NCBI RefSeq assembly: GCF_030253575.1
Contig: NC_080568.1
Location: forward strand, 26,737,001-26,801,000
Origin: Rhododendron vialii
Lineage: Eukaryota; Streptophyta; Magnoliopsida; Ericales; Ericaceae
Length of the DNA: 64,000 nt
Reading direction: 5' to 3'
Shown one piece after another: positions 12,301-20,912 of this stretch. A program made the translations under genes and the position numbers. The first letter of the stretch is position 1. Every line of letters begins with the position of its first letter. The notes under the pieces are model-generated. The model was not told where the DNA came from, did not search any database, and was given only the letters and a program-made list of their open reading frames with translations.

Positions 12301-13772
12301 CTCTGACCCATCTTTTTTATTTTTTTTAATCCAACCCTTGGGTGAATTCCCCTCCCCTTTTCCCCCACTTGATGTACCCTTTGTCAAGTGTTCTTAATAA
12401 AATTTTGTTGTCTATCAACAACACAAAAAAAAACTCGAACCCAAGGGGAAAGACCATTGTGCCAAAGCCCAAGGTATTGTATGTATGTACACATAAGTAT
12501 GTATTTGGATGTATTAATAAAAAGCCCAAGGTATTGTATGTACACATAAGTATGTATTTGGATGTATTAATAAACGTACCGTGTCCGTATCTGTGCAAAT
12601 TATATCAAATCCTACATTTCAATTGCCTGTGGGTATGCCCTGACCCCTGGTATTGTCCATTTTAGGCTTCTCTTTCCATGCAGTTTGACTACTTACAAAA
12701 ATTAGTCAAACTCTACTTGCAGACCAGATGAAGCAAAACTCTTTGCCGAGGCTGCGCAGAATTCTTATAAACAATTTCGAGACAAAGCAGCATTTTCAAG
12801 ATCGATGACTGTACGGTACTTCATTAGTTTATTAAAAGTGGCTATACTCTCTTCAACTGCCTCGTTTGAAAGTTGCTTTCACGGTTATGTTTCAGGTAGA
12901 CAAGATGGAGGAGGTTGCACAGGGGAGAGTTTGGACAGGTAACGATGCAGCTTCACGAGGTCTGGTTGATGCTATCGGTGGGCTCTCTCGGGCTGTTGCT
13001 ATAGCAAAACAAAAGGCTAGTATACCCCAGGACAGACAGGTTGGCTCCTTACTTATCAACTTGTTTAAGCTTAGTATTTCAAAACAATCAATAATGTCCT
13101 TTATCTATTTTTGGAGAATATCTAGATCCAACGTCATTCTTTTGATTCATTACGTCCCACTCTCTGGAAATGCAGAGTGGTAAATGCGTCATTTTATCTC
13201 CCTGCTTCAGGAGTACCTGTTGCTTTCAAATGTAGCATTTAGTGTATTCTTCATTTATTGTTTACTTTTAAGTTCATACTGTCTTATTTTATGTTATCTT
13301 ATCTTTCTTGGGACGGCCACAGATCACACCTTTTTTCAAACTTCATTCTATATTTAGTGATATCTGCGGGTAAGAAGCTCTTGAGTGGCATCGTCAGTAG
13401 TGATTTTTTCTTAAATGCGTCAGTAGTGATTTTTTCTTGTTAGTTGTTCATCTTGTGTTGAAACATCTGTATAGCCTGATTGTTCCGAGTAGTTTATTTA
13501 ATTTCCTTAGTGGCGTTAAGCTTTGTACCATAAATTTCCAGGTTACTCTTGTCGAGATGTCAAAACCATCCCCGTCACTACCAGAAATCTTAAGTGGCAT
13601 CGGCAGTTCTGTGGTTGGAGTGGACAGGACATTGAAAGGACTGCTAGAAGACCTGACTTCTTCGAATGGAATTCAAGCCCGAATGGATGGGATAATGTTC
13701 CAACAACTAGAGGGAGCTTCTTTTGCTAGCCCTTTCTTGAATCTGATTAAAGACTACTTGAGCTCCCTCTGA
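376..13772 (+). CDS. SPPA: Signal peptide peptidase A / protease IV (chloroplast SPPA), 3' eleven exons
   Basis: Serine protease of MEROPS family S49; the plant enzyme is a light-induced thylakoid protease. Exons read from GT-AG sites and a continuous frame: 376-513, 1601-1771, 1852-1955, 3537-3604, 4226-4392, 7985-8054, 10512-10666, 11429-11534, 12723-12810, 12896-13039, 13542-13772 (stop TGA). They give about 479 residues, roughly the C-terminal 70% of a ~680-aa family member; the first exons lie upstream of the window. The catalytic lysine is in GKYKSAGDQ (AAA codon 1654-1656). The nucleophilic serine is in [13 protein letters not shown] (AGT codon 10582-10584), preceded by [13 protein letters not shown]. 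Both S49 halves therefore look intact. No frame disruption is seen in any exon. Introns reach 3.6 kb (4393-7984) and carry many transposon insertions. Identity is from strong recall of the Arabidopsis family; splice calls are manual. Confidence 0.93.
710..981 (-). mobile_element. TRIM-type miniature LTR retrotransposon, minus orientation, in a SPPA intron
   Basis: Two direct terminal repeats, 710-783 (74 bp) and 901-981 (81 bp), share the ends TATTAGATTG and TTATTTATACCTT. Read on the minus strand, the upstream repeat is followed at once by TGGTATCAGAGC (plus coordinates 889-900). That is the initiator-tRNA-Met primer-binding site typical of plant LTR elements. A purine tract (plus-strand TGCCCCCTCACGTG, 784-797) abuts the other repeat. 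The 5-bp target duplication is perfect: ATCTC at 705-709 and 982-986. The 117-bp interior has no coding capacity, so this is a complete non-autonomous TRIM. It lies in the 514-1600 intron. Confidence 0.85.
2468..2760 (-). mobile_element. SINE-like dispersed repeat, copy A
   Basis: This stretch and 3778-4098 share an ordered set of blocks: an ACAACAA-type end, CCCATRTAATCCC, a GGG-rich stretch, AGACNNNCCTAAC, and GCTCTNANAAAGTTT, then AATCCAGAGCAT. On the minus strand the copy ends in GGGATTATATGGGT followed by a TTGTTGTT tail, as in Au-type plant SINEs. I could not place convincing A and B boxes, so the SINE label is an inference. Confidence 0.5.
2934..3217. mobile_element. Foldback (long inverted repeat) element
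   Basis: The left arm (2934-3041) and right arm (3109-3217) are inverted copies. GGTCCGG, GATGATCCGAGCCGCTCAA, CGTGATTTTAAGGGTACC and AAAAAATGATCGG occur on the left, and their reverse complements occur in matching order on the right. A second, inner inverted pair (around 3049-3110) almost closes the loop, so nearly the whole 284 bp can fold into one hairpin. No ORF. It lies in the SPPA intron 1956-3536. Confidence 0.75.
3778..4098 (-). mobile_element. SINE-like dispersed repeat, copy B
   Basis: Partner of 2468-2760, in the same orientation and in the next SPPA intron. It has the same block order from the ACAACAATAATA end through CCCATGTAATCCC, GGGGGCATGGGCAGGGAGGA, AGATAGACCTAACC, GCTGCTCTCAGAAAGTTT and ATCCAGAGCATGAGTGATGC. 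The two copies are clearly diverged. Confidence 0.5.
4790..6600 (-). mobile_element. Decayed LINE (L1-type) ORF2 C-terminus, split by a TRIM
   Basis: Minus-strand coding pieces appear in the order expected for the end of a plant LINE ORF2. At 6350-6600 there is [19 protein letters not shown], the end of the reverse transcriptase. At 5449-5736 there is [16 protein letters not shown]. At 5113-5352 is the zf-RVT region with [19 protein letters not shown], and at 4918-5100 a tail with [14 protein letters not shown]-run at about 4790 in plus reading would be the poly-A tail. Pieces are in different frames with stops, so it is dead. It is 5'-truncated near 6600. The TRIM at 5813-6203 interrupts it. 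Confidence 0.85.
5813..6203 (+). mobile_element. TRIM-type miniature LTR retrotransposon (family 1, copy 1)
   Basis: The 5' LTR is 5813-5948 (136 bp) and the 3' LTR is 6096-6203 (108 bp). Both start TGTTA and end GCTTTAACA. The primer-binding site TGGTATCAAAGC (5949-5960) follows the 5' LTR directly. A purine-rich GTGCGGGAGAG abuts the 3' LTR. Flanks read CATAC and TATAC, a 5-bp target duplication with one change. The 5' LTR is 28 bp longer because CTTGTCCC...TATAACCT is tandemly doubled (5821-5848, 5849-5876). The interior (5949-6095) has no ORF. It sits inside a LINE remnant in a SPPA intron. Confidence 0.88.
7323..7343 (+). repeat. TTC microsatellite
   Basis: Seven TTC triplets in a row within the 4393-7984 SPPA intron, in a pyrimidine-rich surround. 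Confidence 0.8.
12464..12574 (+). repeat. Two-copy tandem repeat of about 55 bp
   Basis: Units 12464-12520 and 12521-12573 are nearly identical, from AAAGCCCAAGGTATTGTATG through TTTGGATGTATTAATAA. The second lacks one ATGT. It lies in the 11535-12722 SPPA intron. Confidence 0.85.
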
Positions 13773-15214
13773 TCACATACGGGTGGCCATCATCCGTCTT
13801 GAAATTCTCTTTTTCTCCTTTATTATTTTTACTTATTTAAAACTTCCATTTTTGGTTACTTTTTAGCGTAAGAAGTGTAAATAGATACAGTTCAGGAGAG
13901 ATACAACATACTTCGTTAAAGGTAGGAAACAAAGATAGTTCAGAATTCTGTTGTATTTGTCACTTTTATGGCCTTAAAGATGAGAACCCTAACAAAGAAG
14001 TAGAAGTACATTGGTACATTCGTATATTTCATACAAGCCTAGACTACTAAGAACATTTCAAATACAATGCTTGGATTGTTTCGACAATTTCTTGTTTTTC
14101 TTCGTAGCTTATTAATTCTGCACTTTTTCAGGCACATTGTATAGAGTGGAGGATTGTTCGACTTACTAGAACGGAAAATTGTTAAACCTTCGAACCTGAA
14201 ACAATGCCGAAAATTTTCACCATCAAGCTGGTGGGAAAAAGTGCTTTTAATCGGTATCCAAATTCTGTCGACTATAGTATAATAGAGCATAGATTAGTTG
14301 ATTTTCGTCTGGAAGCTATTTTATAAAGAAAAAAAGAATTATAATAAAATATCAACTCGCACGAGACAAGTTTTAGAGTTCTTGTACTTCATAGCTCGAA
14401 ATTTATTGACATAAGTAGATAATTTAGCGGATCAAAAAATAAATAAATAATTTAGGAATTAAATTCTTATGTTCAAAGTTCAAAGGCGGCAAGCATGCAA
14501 ATTTTATTTTTGATTTCTGGAAAAATATTAGTAGAGTATGAAAGTTTTATTTAGGATCATTAGGGCTGTGAGGACGGCTAACACACAATCTCCCTTTTTC
14601 CATCATTACTCGGCATATATTAGGAAGTGTTTGCGATAGCTTAGATTTTAGACTATTCCGTGAAAAGATAAAGGAAGCTGATTTTGGCACTCCAATTTTT
14701 TATGATAGCACTTTAAAATTTGTATGCCTTGCTATATATAATTTTTACACAAAAATACAAGTTTTGGAGTGCCATCATAAAAAAATAGAGTGCCAAAATT
14801 ATTTTCCAAAGCTAAAATTTAACTTTCATAATACTTAAAATCTAAAATATAATTCGAGAAGCACCTCAAATCCAGAATCTAAAATCGAGGTCTGGATCAT
14901 TATTTATTTTATATACAACTTCCTAAAATTCCAAAATCTGTTAGCTATGAAGTTTTTGACAAACCCTCGGAATAACCTTTTAAAACCAAAATATCAAAAT
15001 TACCCCAAGAATTTTTGGTAACCTCAGAGCTAAAGCTTACGGGTCCGATTTCCTTTATCCTGAAAATTCCTGTACTTTTGTGCCGAGGGTTCACCGGATT
15101 TTTCCGACCGCTGGATTGTGTGATTTTACAACCGAAGAAACAGAGTTTTATAGGAATAACTGAAAAAACAGACTCTCTCCTCTTACCCTATCCAAACCAA
15201 ACTCTACCCTCCAC
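13773..15214. other. Intergenic: SPPA 3' end and upstream region of the PPR gene
   Basis: AT-rich, with no coding region I can support. Holds a 120-bp MITE (14681-14800), which itself lies between weak inverted arms near 14623-14652 and 14931-14965. These arms (GATAGCTTAGATTTTA versus the complement of AAAATCTGTTAGCTATG) suggest an older element around it. Confidence 0.5.
14681..14800. mobile_element. MITE with TTTTGGCACTCC termini, copy 1
   Basis: The left end ATTTTGGCACTCCAATTTTT and the right end (complement of AAAATAGAGTGCCAAAATT region) form about 32-bp terminal inverted repeats around a short AT-rich centre. A diverged relative is at 20213-20322. Confidence 0.65.
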
Positions 15215-18184
15215 ATGGCTTTGGCGGCGCCACCACTCTCACCCCACAGCCACCGCCACCATCCTCCTTTCCGCCGACCCACCCGAAAACCAATCATCAA
15301 AATCTCCCTCCTCCACTCACTTCACACCCCACAAGCATCCCTTTCTCCCACCACCCAAACACACCCCAAAACCTCTCTCTCTCTAACCCACTCTCCAACC
15401 AACCACCTCTCCTTACCCGAACAAATAACCAATCACTGTCACTCTGGAAACCTCGCCGAAGCTTTGTCATTGTTATTACAGCTGGAATTTGACCACATCT
15501 CTTCTTATTCCACGGCCCAAAAAGCCGAGGCTGTGAATGTTCTACTGCAGGCCTGTGGCCACCAGAAAGACATCGAGGTTGGCCGAAAAATCGACAAGAT
15601 TGTTCGCGCATCGACCCAGTTCAAGAATGACTTTGTTATCAATACCCGAGTCATTACCATGTACTCCACGTGTGGGTATCCTCATGATTCTCGTCGCGTT
15701 TTCGATCATTTGAAAAGGAAGAATTTGTATCAGTGGAATGCACTGATTAGTGGGTACACTAGAAATGAGCTCTGGTTGGAGACCGTGGCTGTATTTTGTG
15801 AGTTGATTGCAAGGGGCGAATATAAGCCGGATAATTTTACTTTCCCTTGTGTGATTAAGGCTTGCGGTGGGAGATGTGATGTGGGTTTGGGACGGGCTGT
15901 TCATGGGATGGTGATAAAGATGGGTTTGGATTTGTGTTCGGACGTGTTTGTTTGTAATGCAATGATTACCATGTATGGGAAATGCCGGTTTATCGAGGAA
16001 GCAGTTAAAGTGTTTGACAAAATGCACAATAAGAGCTTGGTTTCTTGGAATTCGATGCTTTCTGCATTTTCTGAAAATGGGTTGGCTCAAGAGGGGTTCA
16101 ATGTGCTGAGGAGGATGTTAGAAGGCGAGGAAGGTTTGTTGCCGGATGTTTCCACGATGGCGACCGTGTTGCCATTGTGTGCAGGGGAGGGGGAAGTGGG
16201 AATGGGAACGGTGGTCCATGGTTTTGCAGTGAAATTTGGGCTGACCCAGGACTTAATGGTCAGCAATTGCTTAGTGGACATGTACTCAAAATGCGGCTTA
16301 ATACACGAAGCCCAAACACTTTTTGATAAGAACGAAGATAAAAATGTAGTTTCTTGGAATTCCATGATTGGGGCTTATTCTAGAGGAGGCCATGTCGATA
16401 GGACCTTCAGGCTTTTGCGGAAAATGCAGATGGAATGTGTGAAAATGAGGGCTGATGAAGTTACTGTATTGAGTGTGTTGCCAGTCTGTTTAGACAAGTC
16501 CGATCTGTTAAACGTGAAGGAACTTCATGGCTATTCACTAAGAAATGGGCTTCAGTATAATCTGTTGGTAGCCAATATGTTTATTTCAGCCTATGCAAAA
16601 TGTGGGGCACTGAGTTCTGCTGAAAATGTCCTTCATGATATGGAGAAAAAGACAGTTGGCTCTTGGAATGCTCTAATTGGTGGCTATGCACGGAAGGGAG
16701 ACTCATCAAAAGCTTTGGATGTATACTATCAGATGACACATTCAGGGTTAAATCCAGATTGGTTCAGCATTGCTAGCCTTCTTTTGGCTTTTGCCCACCT
16801 GAAATCGCTGAAGTATAGAAAAGAGATTCATAGCTTTGTGCTTCGAAATGGGCTAGATACGGATTCATTTATTGCTATTTCACTTCTTTCACTTTACATT
16901 CATTGCGGGGAACTACAACTTGCACAGGTTTTATTTGACAGAATGGAGGATAAAAGTTTAGTATCCTGGAATGCAATGATTGCCGGTTACTCTCAGCATG
17001 GACTTCCCAATGAAACCTTAAATATCTTTCGTGAAATGGTTTCCAATGGAACCCAACCGGATGAAATTTCAGTAGCCTGTATGTTGGGCGCCTGTTCACA
17101 GTTATCAGCTTTGCAGCTGGGAAAGGAAACTCACTGCTATGCTTTAAAAGCGCAATTTACAGAAGACGTGTTTGTTAGTTGTAAAATCATAGACATGTAT
17201 GCAAAATGTGGCTCAATAGAACTATCCAGAAAGGTTTTTGACCAACAAAAGGAGAAGGATGTTCCATTGTGGACGGTTATTATTTCAGGATATGGAATTC
17301 ATGGACATGGTAAAGAAGGGCTGGAGCTATTTGAGGAAATGCAAAGTTTAGGGTTAAAACCTGATGGATTCACATTCATTGGTATTTTAATGGGATGCAG
17401 TCATTCTGGGCTTGTTGAAGAGGGTCTTAACTATTTCAATCAAATGCAGCCAGTGCATGGCCTAGAGCCAAAATTGGAGCATTATGCGTGTGTAGTGGAC
17501 ATGTTAGGTCGTTCTAGGCGATTCCACGATGCTTTAAAGCTTGTAAATGAGATGCCAATGGAACCTGATGTTGGAATGTGGAGCTCATTGCTCAGTTCTT
17601 GTAGAGCTCATGGTGAGATGGGTTTAGGTGAAAAAATTGCTGAGAAATTGTTAGAACTGGGGCCAGATAAAGCTGAATATTATGTTCTAGTGTCGAATTT
17701 ATTTGCTGGATCTGGGAATTGGGATGATGTGAGAAGGGTGAGGGGGAAAATGAGGGAATTAGGCCTGAAAAAGGATGCAGGGTGTAGTTGGATTGAAGTT
17801 GGAGGGAAAATTTACAACTTTTCCGTGGGTGATAGACGGGTTCCAGAGTCGGAGGCGATCCGTGAGATGTGGAGAAGACTGGAGAAGAAGATAAGTGGAA
17901 TTGGGTATGTTCATGATACTGCTTCAGTACTTCATGATTTGAAAGAAGAGGAGAAAATAGAGATTTTAAGAGGGCACAGTGAGAAGCTCGCGATCTCTTT
18001 TGGATTATTGAAGACAAAAAAAGGTGCAACGCTCAGAGTGAGCAAGAATCTACGCATTTGTGGTGATTGTCACAGCGCAATCAAGTTAATATCAAAGGTT
18101 GTTGATAGGAAGATAGTTGTGAGAGATAACAAACGGTTTCACCATTTTAGCAACGGGTTATGTTCTTGTGGGGATTATTGGTGA
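15215..18184 (+). CDS. Pentatricopeptide repeat protein, PLS class with E/E+ and DYW domain
   Basis: Intronless, 989 aa. DYW-type PPR proteins bind organellar RNA, and many are the specificity and catalytic factor for C-to-U editing. The N-terminus (about residues 1-60) is rich in Ser, Thr, His, Arg and Pro with few acidic residues, consistent with a plastid or mitochondrial presequence. Residues about 90-860 are a long run of P, L and S repeats, with recurring VVSWNSMIGAYS-like and MYAKCG motifs. The E region is PDVGMWSSLLSSCRAHGE. The DYW domain keeps its zinc deaminase residues: HSE at 921-923, CGDC at 949-952, then HHF and CSCGDYW at the very end. The layout resembles Arabidopsis At1g18485 (PCMP-H8), but orthology is my inference. 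The target RNA site cannot be read from the sequence alone. Confidence 0.95.
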   Translation: MALAAPPLSPHSHRHHPPFRRPTRKPIIKISLLHSLHTPQASLSPTTQTHPKTSLSLTHSPTNHLSLPEQITNHCHSGNLAEALSLLLQLEFDHISSYSTAQKAEAVNVLLQACGHQKDIEVGRKIDKIVRASTQFKNDFVINTRVITMYSTCGYPHDSRRVFDHLKRKNLYQWNALISGYTRNELWLETVAVFCELIARGEYKPDNFTFPCVIKACGGRCDVGLGRAVHGMVIKMGLDLCSDVFVCNAMITMYGKCRFIEEAVKVFDKMHNKSLVSWNSMLSAFSENGLAQEGFNVLRRMLEGEEGLLPDVSTMATVLPLCAGEGEVGMGTVVHGFAVKFGLTQDLMVSNCLVDMYSKCGLIHEAQTLFDKNEDKNVVSWNSMIGAYSRGGHVDRTFRLLRKMQMECVKMRADEVTVLSVLPVCLDKSDLLNVKELHGYSLRNGLQYNLLVANMFISAYAKCGALSSAENVLHDMEKKTVGSWNALIGGYARKGDSSKALDVYYQMTHSGLNPDWFSIASLLLAFAHLKSLKYRKEIHSFVLRNGLDTDSFIAISLLSLYIHCGELQLAQVLFDRMEDKSLVSWNAMIAGYSQHGLPNETLNIFREMVSNGTQPDEISVACMLGACSQLSALQLGKETHCYALKAQFTEDVFVSCKIIDMYAKCGSIELSRKVFDQQKEKDVPLWTVIISGYGIHGHGKEGLELFEEMQSLGLKPDGFTFIGILMGCSHSGLVEEGLNYFNQMQPVHGLEPKLEHYACVVDMLGRSRRFHDALKLVNEMPMEPDVGMWSSLLSSCRAHGEMGLGEKIAEKLLELGPDKAEYYVLVSNLFAGSGNWDDVRRVRGKMRELGLKKDAGCSWIEVGGKIYNFSVGDRRVPESEAIREMWRRLEKKISGIGYVHDTASVLHDLKEEEKIEILRGHSEKLAISFGLLKTKKGATLRVSKNLRICGDCHSAIKLISKVVDRKIVVRDNKRFHHFSNGLCSCGDYW

Positions 18185-19308
18185 TGAAGATGTGAATAAC
18201 TATTTTTTTCCTTCTCTAAGTTAGTTTTCCCATGGAGGAGTAATTGATTCCGGGGCTTAAACTAGATCTTCATGAGATTTTCTCTATCTGTACATGTGGA
18301 ACAGGTGCTTTGGTTTGAACTAGCTCTTCAACCATATTCTTTTTGTAACCATTTATGCCCAACTGCTGTCAATGTAATTGTTTCGAAAATGTAATTGTTT
18401 TTGCCTTTGAAGTTGTATGGTTATATGGTTATAGGATAAGGAAACTGTATTTTGTAAAGTGGAAGGCTGTAGATCTCATCTTTTGTATGAAAAAAACATA
18501 GCAGTTTTGAGTGTTCACCACTTAGTTGGTTTTTGCGGAACAGCCTATCGCTAATGGAACCACTGTTGCAACTGTCTATCTAAGCTTTGCGTCCACATTT
18601 TCGGCATGTTGTATTCTTCGGTTTTTGCCATGTCAACAATGTGCATTAAACCTCATCTCTTTCTATTACTATAATTGTTGTGCACTGTGAATTGTATCTT
18701 CGTTGTTATGAATGAATTTCTAACATAGTAGTAGTAGTTTGTAAGCTGCCTTGGGGAAAGGGTACCACCGTTATCAAATGGCATACTTTTATAAGTTAGT
18801 TCTTTCTAATACGAGAAAAAACTATATCCGGATGACCCGAACAACCCACAGTGTCCGGACACCCAATCCCCATCAGCCACGTCATCTTTTCAAAAGAAGT
18901 TGTCGGTTGTGCAGTTGCAGCATTAAAAGGGGCCTTTGGTATGACCATGGTCTTGCTTGGTCCCGCACATGACCCTAGTCTAGTTTAATTTCAACCCCTT
19001 GTCAATTACTAATATCGTACTAGTTGGGAAAAGAGGAAACAGAAAGGAAGCATTTGATTCGTTCTTTTTTCTCCGCCTCTAACGAAGGAGACATTTCTCC
19101 GTGGAGTAGTAGTAGTAGTAAATAGTAATCCCTTAAAGAAAGAAAACATACATGACCAAGCAATAATAGGCGGTGGAGGAATGTCCGTTTGATTCTACAG
19201 TATGATCAAGGAACTGAAAACAGCTTTTCCAGAGGAAGTTGAAGGTACTGAAAGTCTTGATTGTTAGAGAAAGGAGCGAGGCAGTTTGATCGTCCGCGTG
19301 GCCTTTAC
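18185..19308. other. Intergenic: PPR 3' flank
   Basis: The first 300 bases are probably 3' UTR. The rest is unassigned, with short AGT-triplet runs near 18727 and 19107. No gene or clear element seen. Confidence 0.4.
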
Positions 19309-19652
19309 CGACCCAAAATTTCGATCTGAATCCTGACGCCTCACCGGACACACTCCAGCCACCAGACGGCCGATCCGAGCCGTTCAAAAATTCTAAAAAA
19401 TAAACCAAGTGGGCTTACGCGGGAATAAACGGCATTTGACTGGTGTAGATGGCCGATCCAAACAATTCGTTTTTGTGTTTTGATCGGCCAAAAATGGAGT
19501 GTTTGGAACGGCCACCTACACACGTTGGATGCCGTTTATTCTCGCGCAGGCCCATTCAATTTTTTTTATAGAATTTTTGGACGGCTCAGATCGACCGTCC
19601 GGTGGCCGGAATGTGCCCGGGGACGTTGGGATTCCGATCAGGATTTTGGCCC
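19309..19652. mobile_element. Foldback element
   Basis: Arms of about 170 bp face each other. The left has GATCCGAGCCGTTCAAAAATT, GCGGGAATAAACGGCAT and TGGCCGATCCAAACA. The right has ATGCCGTTTATTCTCGCGC, GAATTTTTGGACGGCTCAGA and CAGGATTTTGGCCC as the complementary series. The centre is around 19480. No ORF. Confidence 0.75.
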
Positions 19653-19692
19653 TCGTGAACTGTAGCTTTACTCTAGGTCAAAACAGGCCTAA

Positions 19693-20143
19693 GAGTATCC
19701 ACATTGTAATAAGCAAATTGATATGGATAAGCAAACTTAATAACAATACTAAAAAAACACCTCACATTGTAATAAGCAAAGTTACAAGTCTTTTAGCAAA
19801 TAATCAAATTCCATCCATTCTATAACCAAACTTAACAACTTTTATTAATAACCAAAACTCAATAACCAAACCCAAACTCAAAATTAAAAAATTAAAAAAC
19901 ACCCCACATTAGAATCGTCTCGTCAAGACGAATAATTTGGTGTGGTCGAGTGCGTAATTAAAACTCGTTTGCAATTGGACATAGGTGCATTGCGTATCGT
20001 GGGGAATTTTTTTTTATAGGGATGCAAAAATAACCAATGTGGAGGTAAAGTTTGTTAAGTTTGATTATGAACTAAATGGATAATCAAATGCTGACGTGGC
20101 ACATTTTGGTTATTGAATTTGATTATTCCCATTGCGGATGCTC
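19693..20143. mobile_element. Tourist (PIF/Harbinger-type) MITE with TAA target duplication
   Basis: Ends are GAGTATCCACATTGTAATAA and the complement of TTCCCATTGCGGATGCTC. TAA flanks both sides (19690-19692 and 20144-20146). About 451 bp, AT-rich and without an ORF. The TNA duplication and GAG-type TIR fit Tourist elements. Confidence 0.75.
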
Positions 20144-20212
20144 TAAAGTCCAGTTTTAAAAATTCACAGCATTAATGTTTTGTTTGGATCAAGATTTGGA
20201 ATTTAGGAGAAA

Positions 20213-20322
20213 TGATTTCGCCACTCCATTTTTTTGTTAACACCATTCCCTTGCAAGTGTATTTTGCACCAAAAATACACTTGTAGAGGAGTGACGTTAA
20301 CAAAAAAGGGAGTGACAAAATC
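20213..20322. mobile_element. MITE with TTTYGCCACTCC termini, copy 2
   Basis: Left TGATTTCGCCACTCCATTTT and right GGGAGTGACAAAATCA are inverted, and GTTAACACCATTCCC pairs with GGAGTGACGTTAAC. Same design and length as 14681-14800, which places both in one family. Confidence 0.65.
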
Positions 20323-20912
20323 AACAGCTTTTTTTTCCAACTCAATATACGCTAATTATCCATACTTTCAATCATTATTCTCCAATCATTACTCCTATTT
20401 CTAATTATTATTCTCATTTTTTTCTCTATCTCTCTCCGCTCATCATCCAAAAAAAATTCATACGGGTCCCTTTCCTTTCCTGTGGTGCAAAATAAGGCTG
20501 CTAAACGAACCAAGCTACTTGAGTTTGAACTCGCATTCGTTCGTTAAAAATTTGTTCAAGATTAGTTTGTCACATAAACAAAGAAACCAAGTTTAAACAA
20601 ATTTTTTTTTTAAGCTCGTTAAGATTTCAATCAAAGCTTAAACAAGTTACTACTTGGCTCGTTCGGATTATTATGTGAAAAAAATTCCCAACTACTCGAG
20701 TTTGACTTGATTAAAACTTATTTGAGATCAATATATCTCAACAAATTAAGCTCGGACATATTTTTAAAGGTGGTTAAATTTTTAAACCAATAAACTACAT
20801 GCTTGGCTGGTTTGGCTCGTTAGTCTCATCAGTGCAAAGCAGTCAAATAAATGAACTTCATCACACACTCTCTTTCTCTCAGCTCCCAATTCTCAAATCC
20901 AACACTACAATA
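20323..20912. other. Intergenic: promoter side of the five-exon gene
   Basis: Pyrimidine-rich around 20380-20450. At about 20495-20815 it is full of GCTCGTT/AACGAGC-type motifs on both strands, as in the GCAAACGAGCC foldback at 44599. I take this as a decayed relative. The CT-rich leader near 20870-20890 probably belongs to the next gene. Confidence 0.4.
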
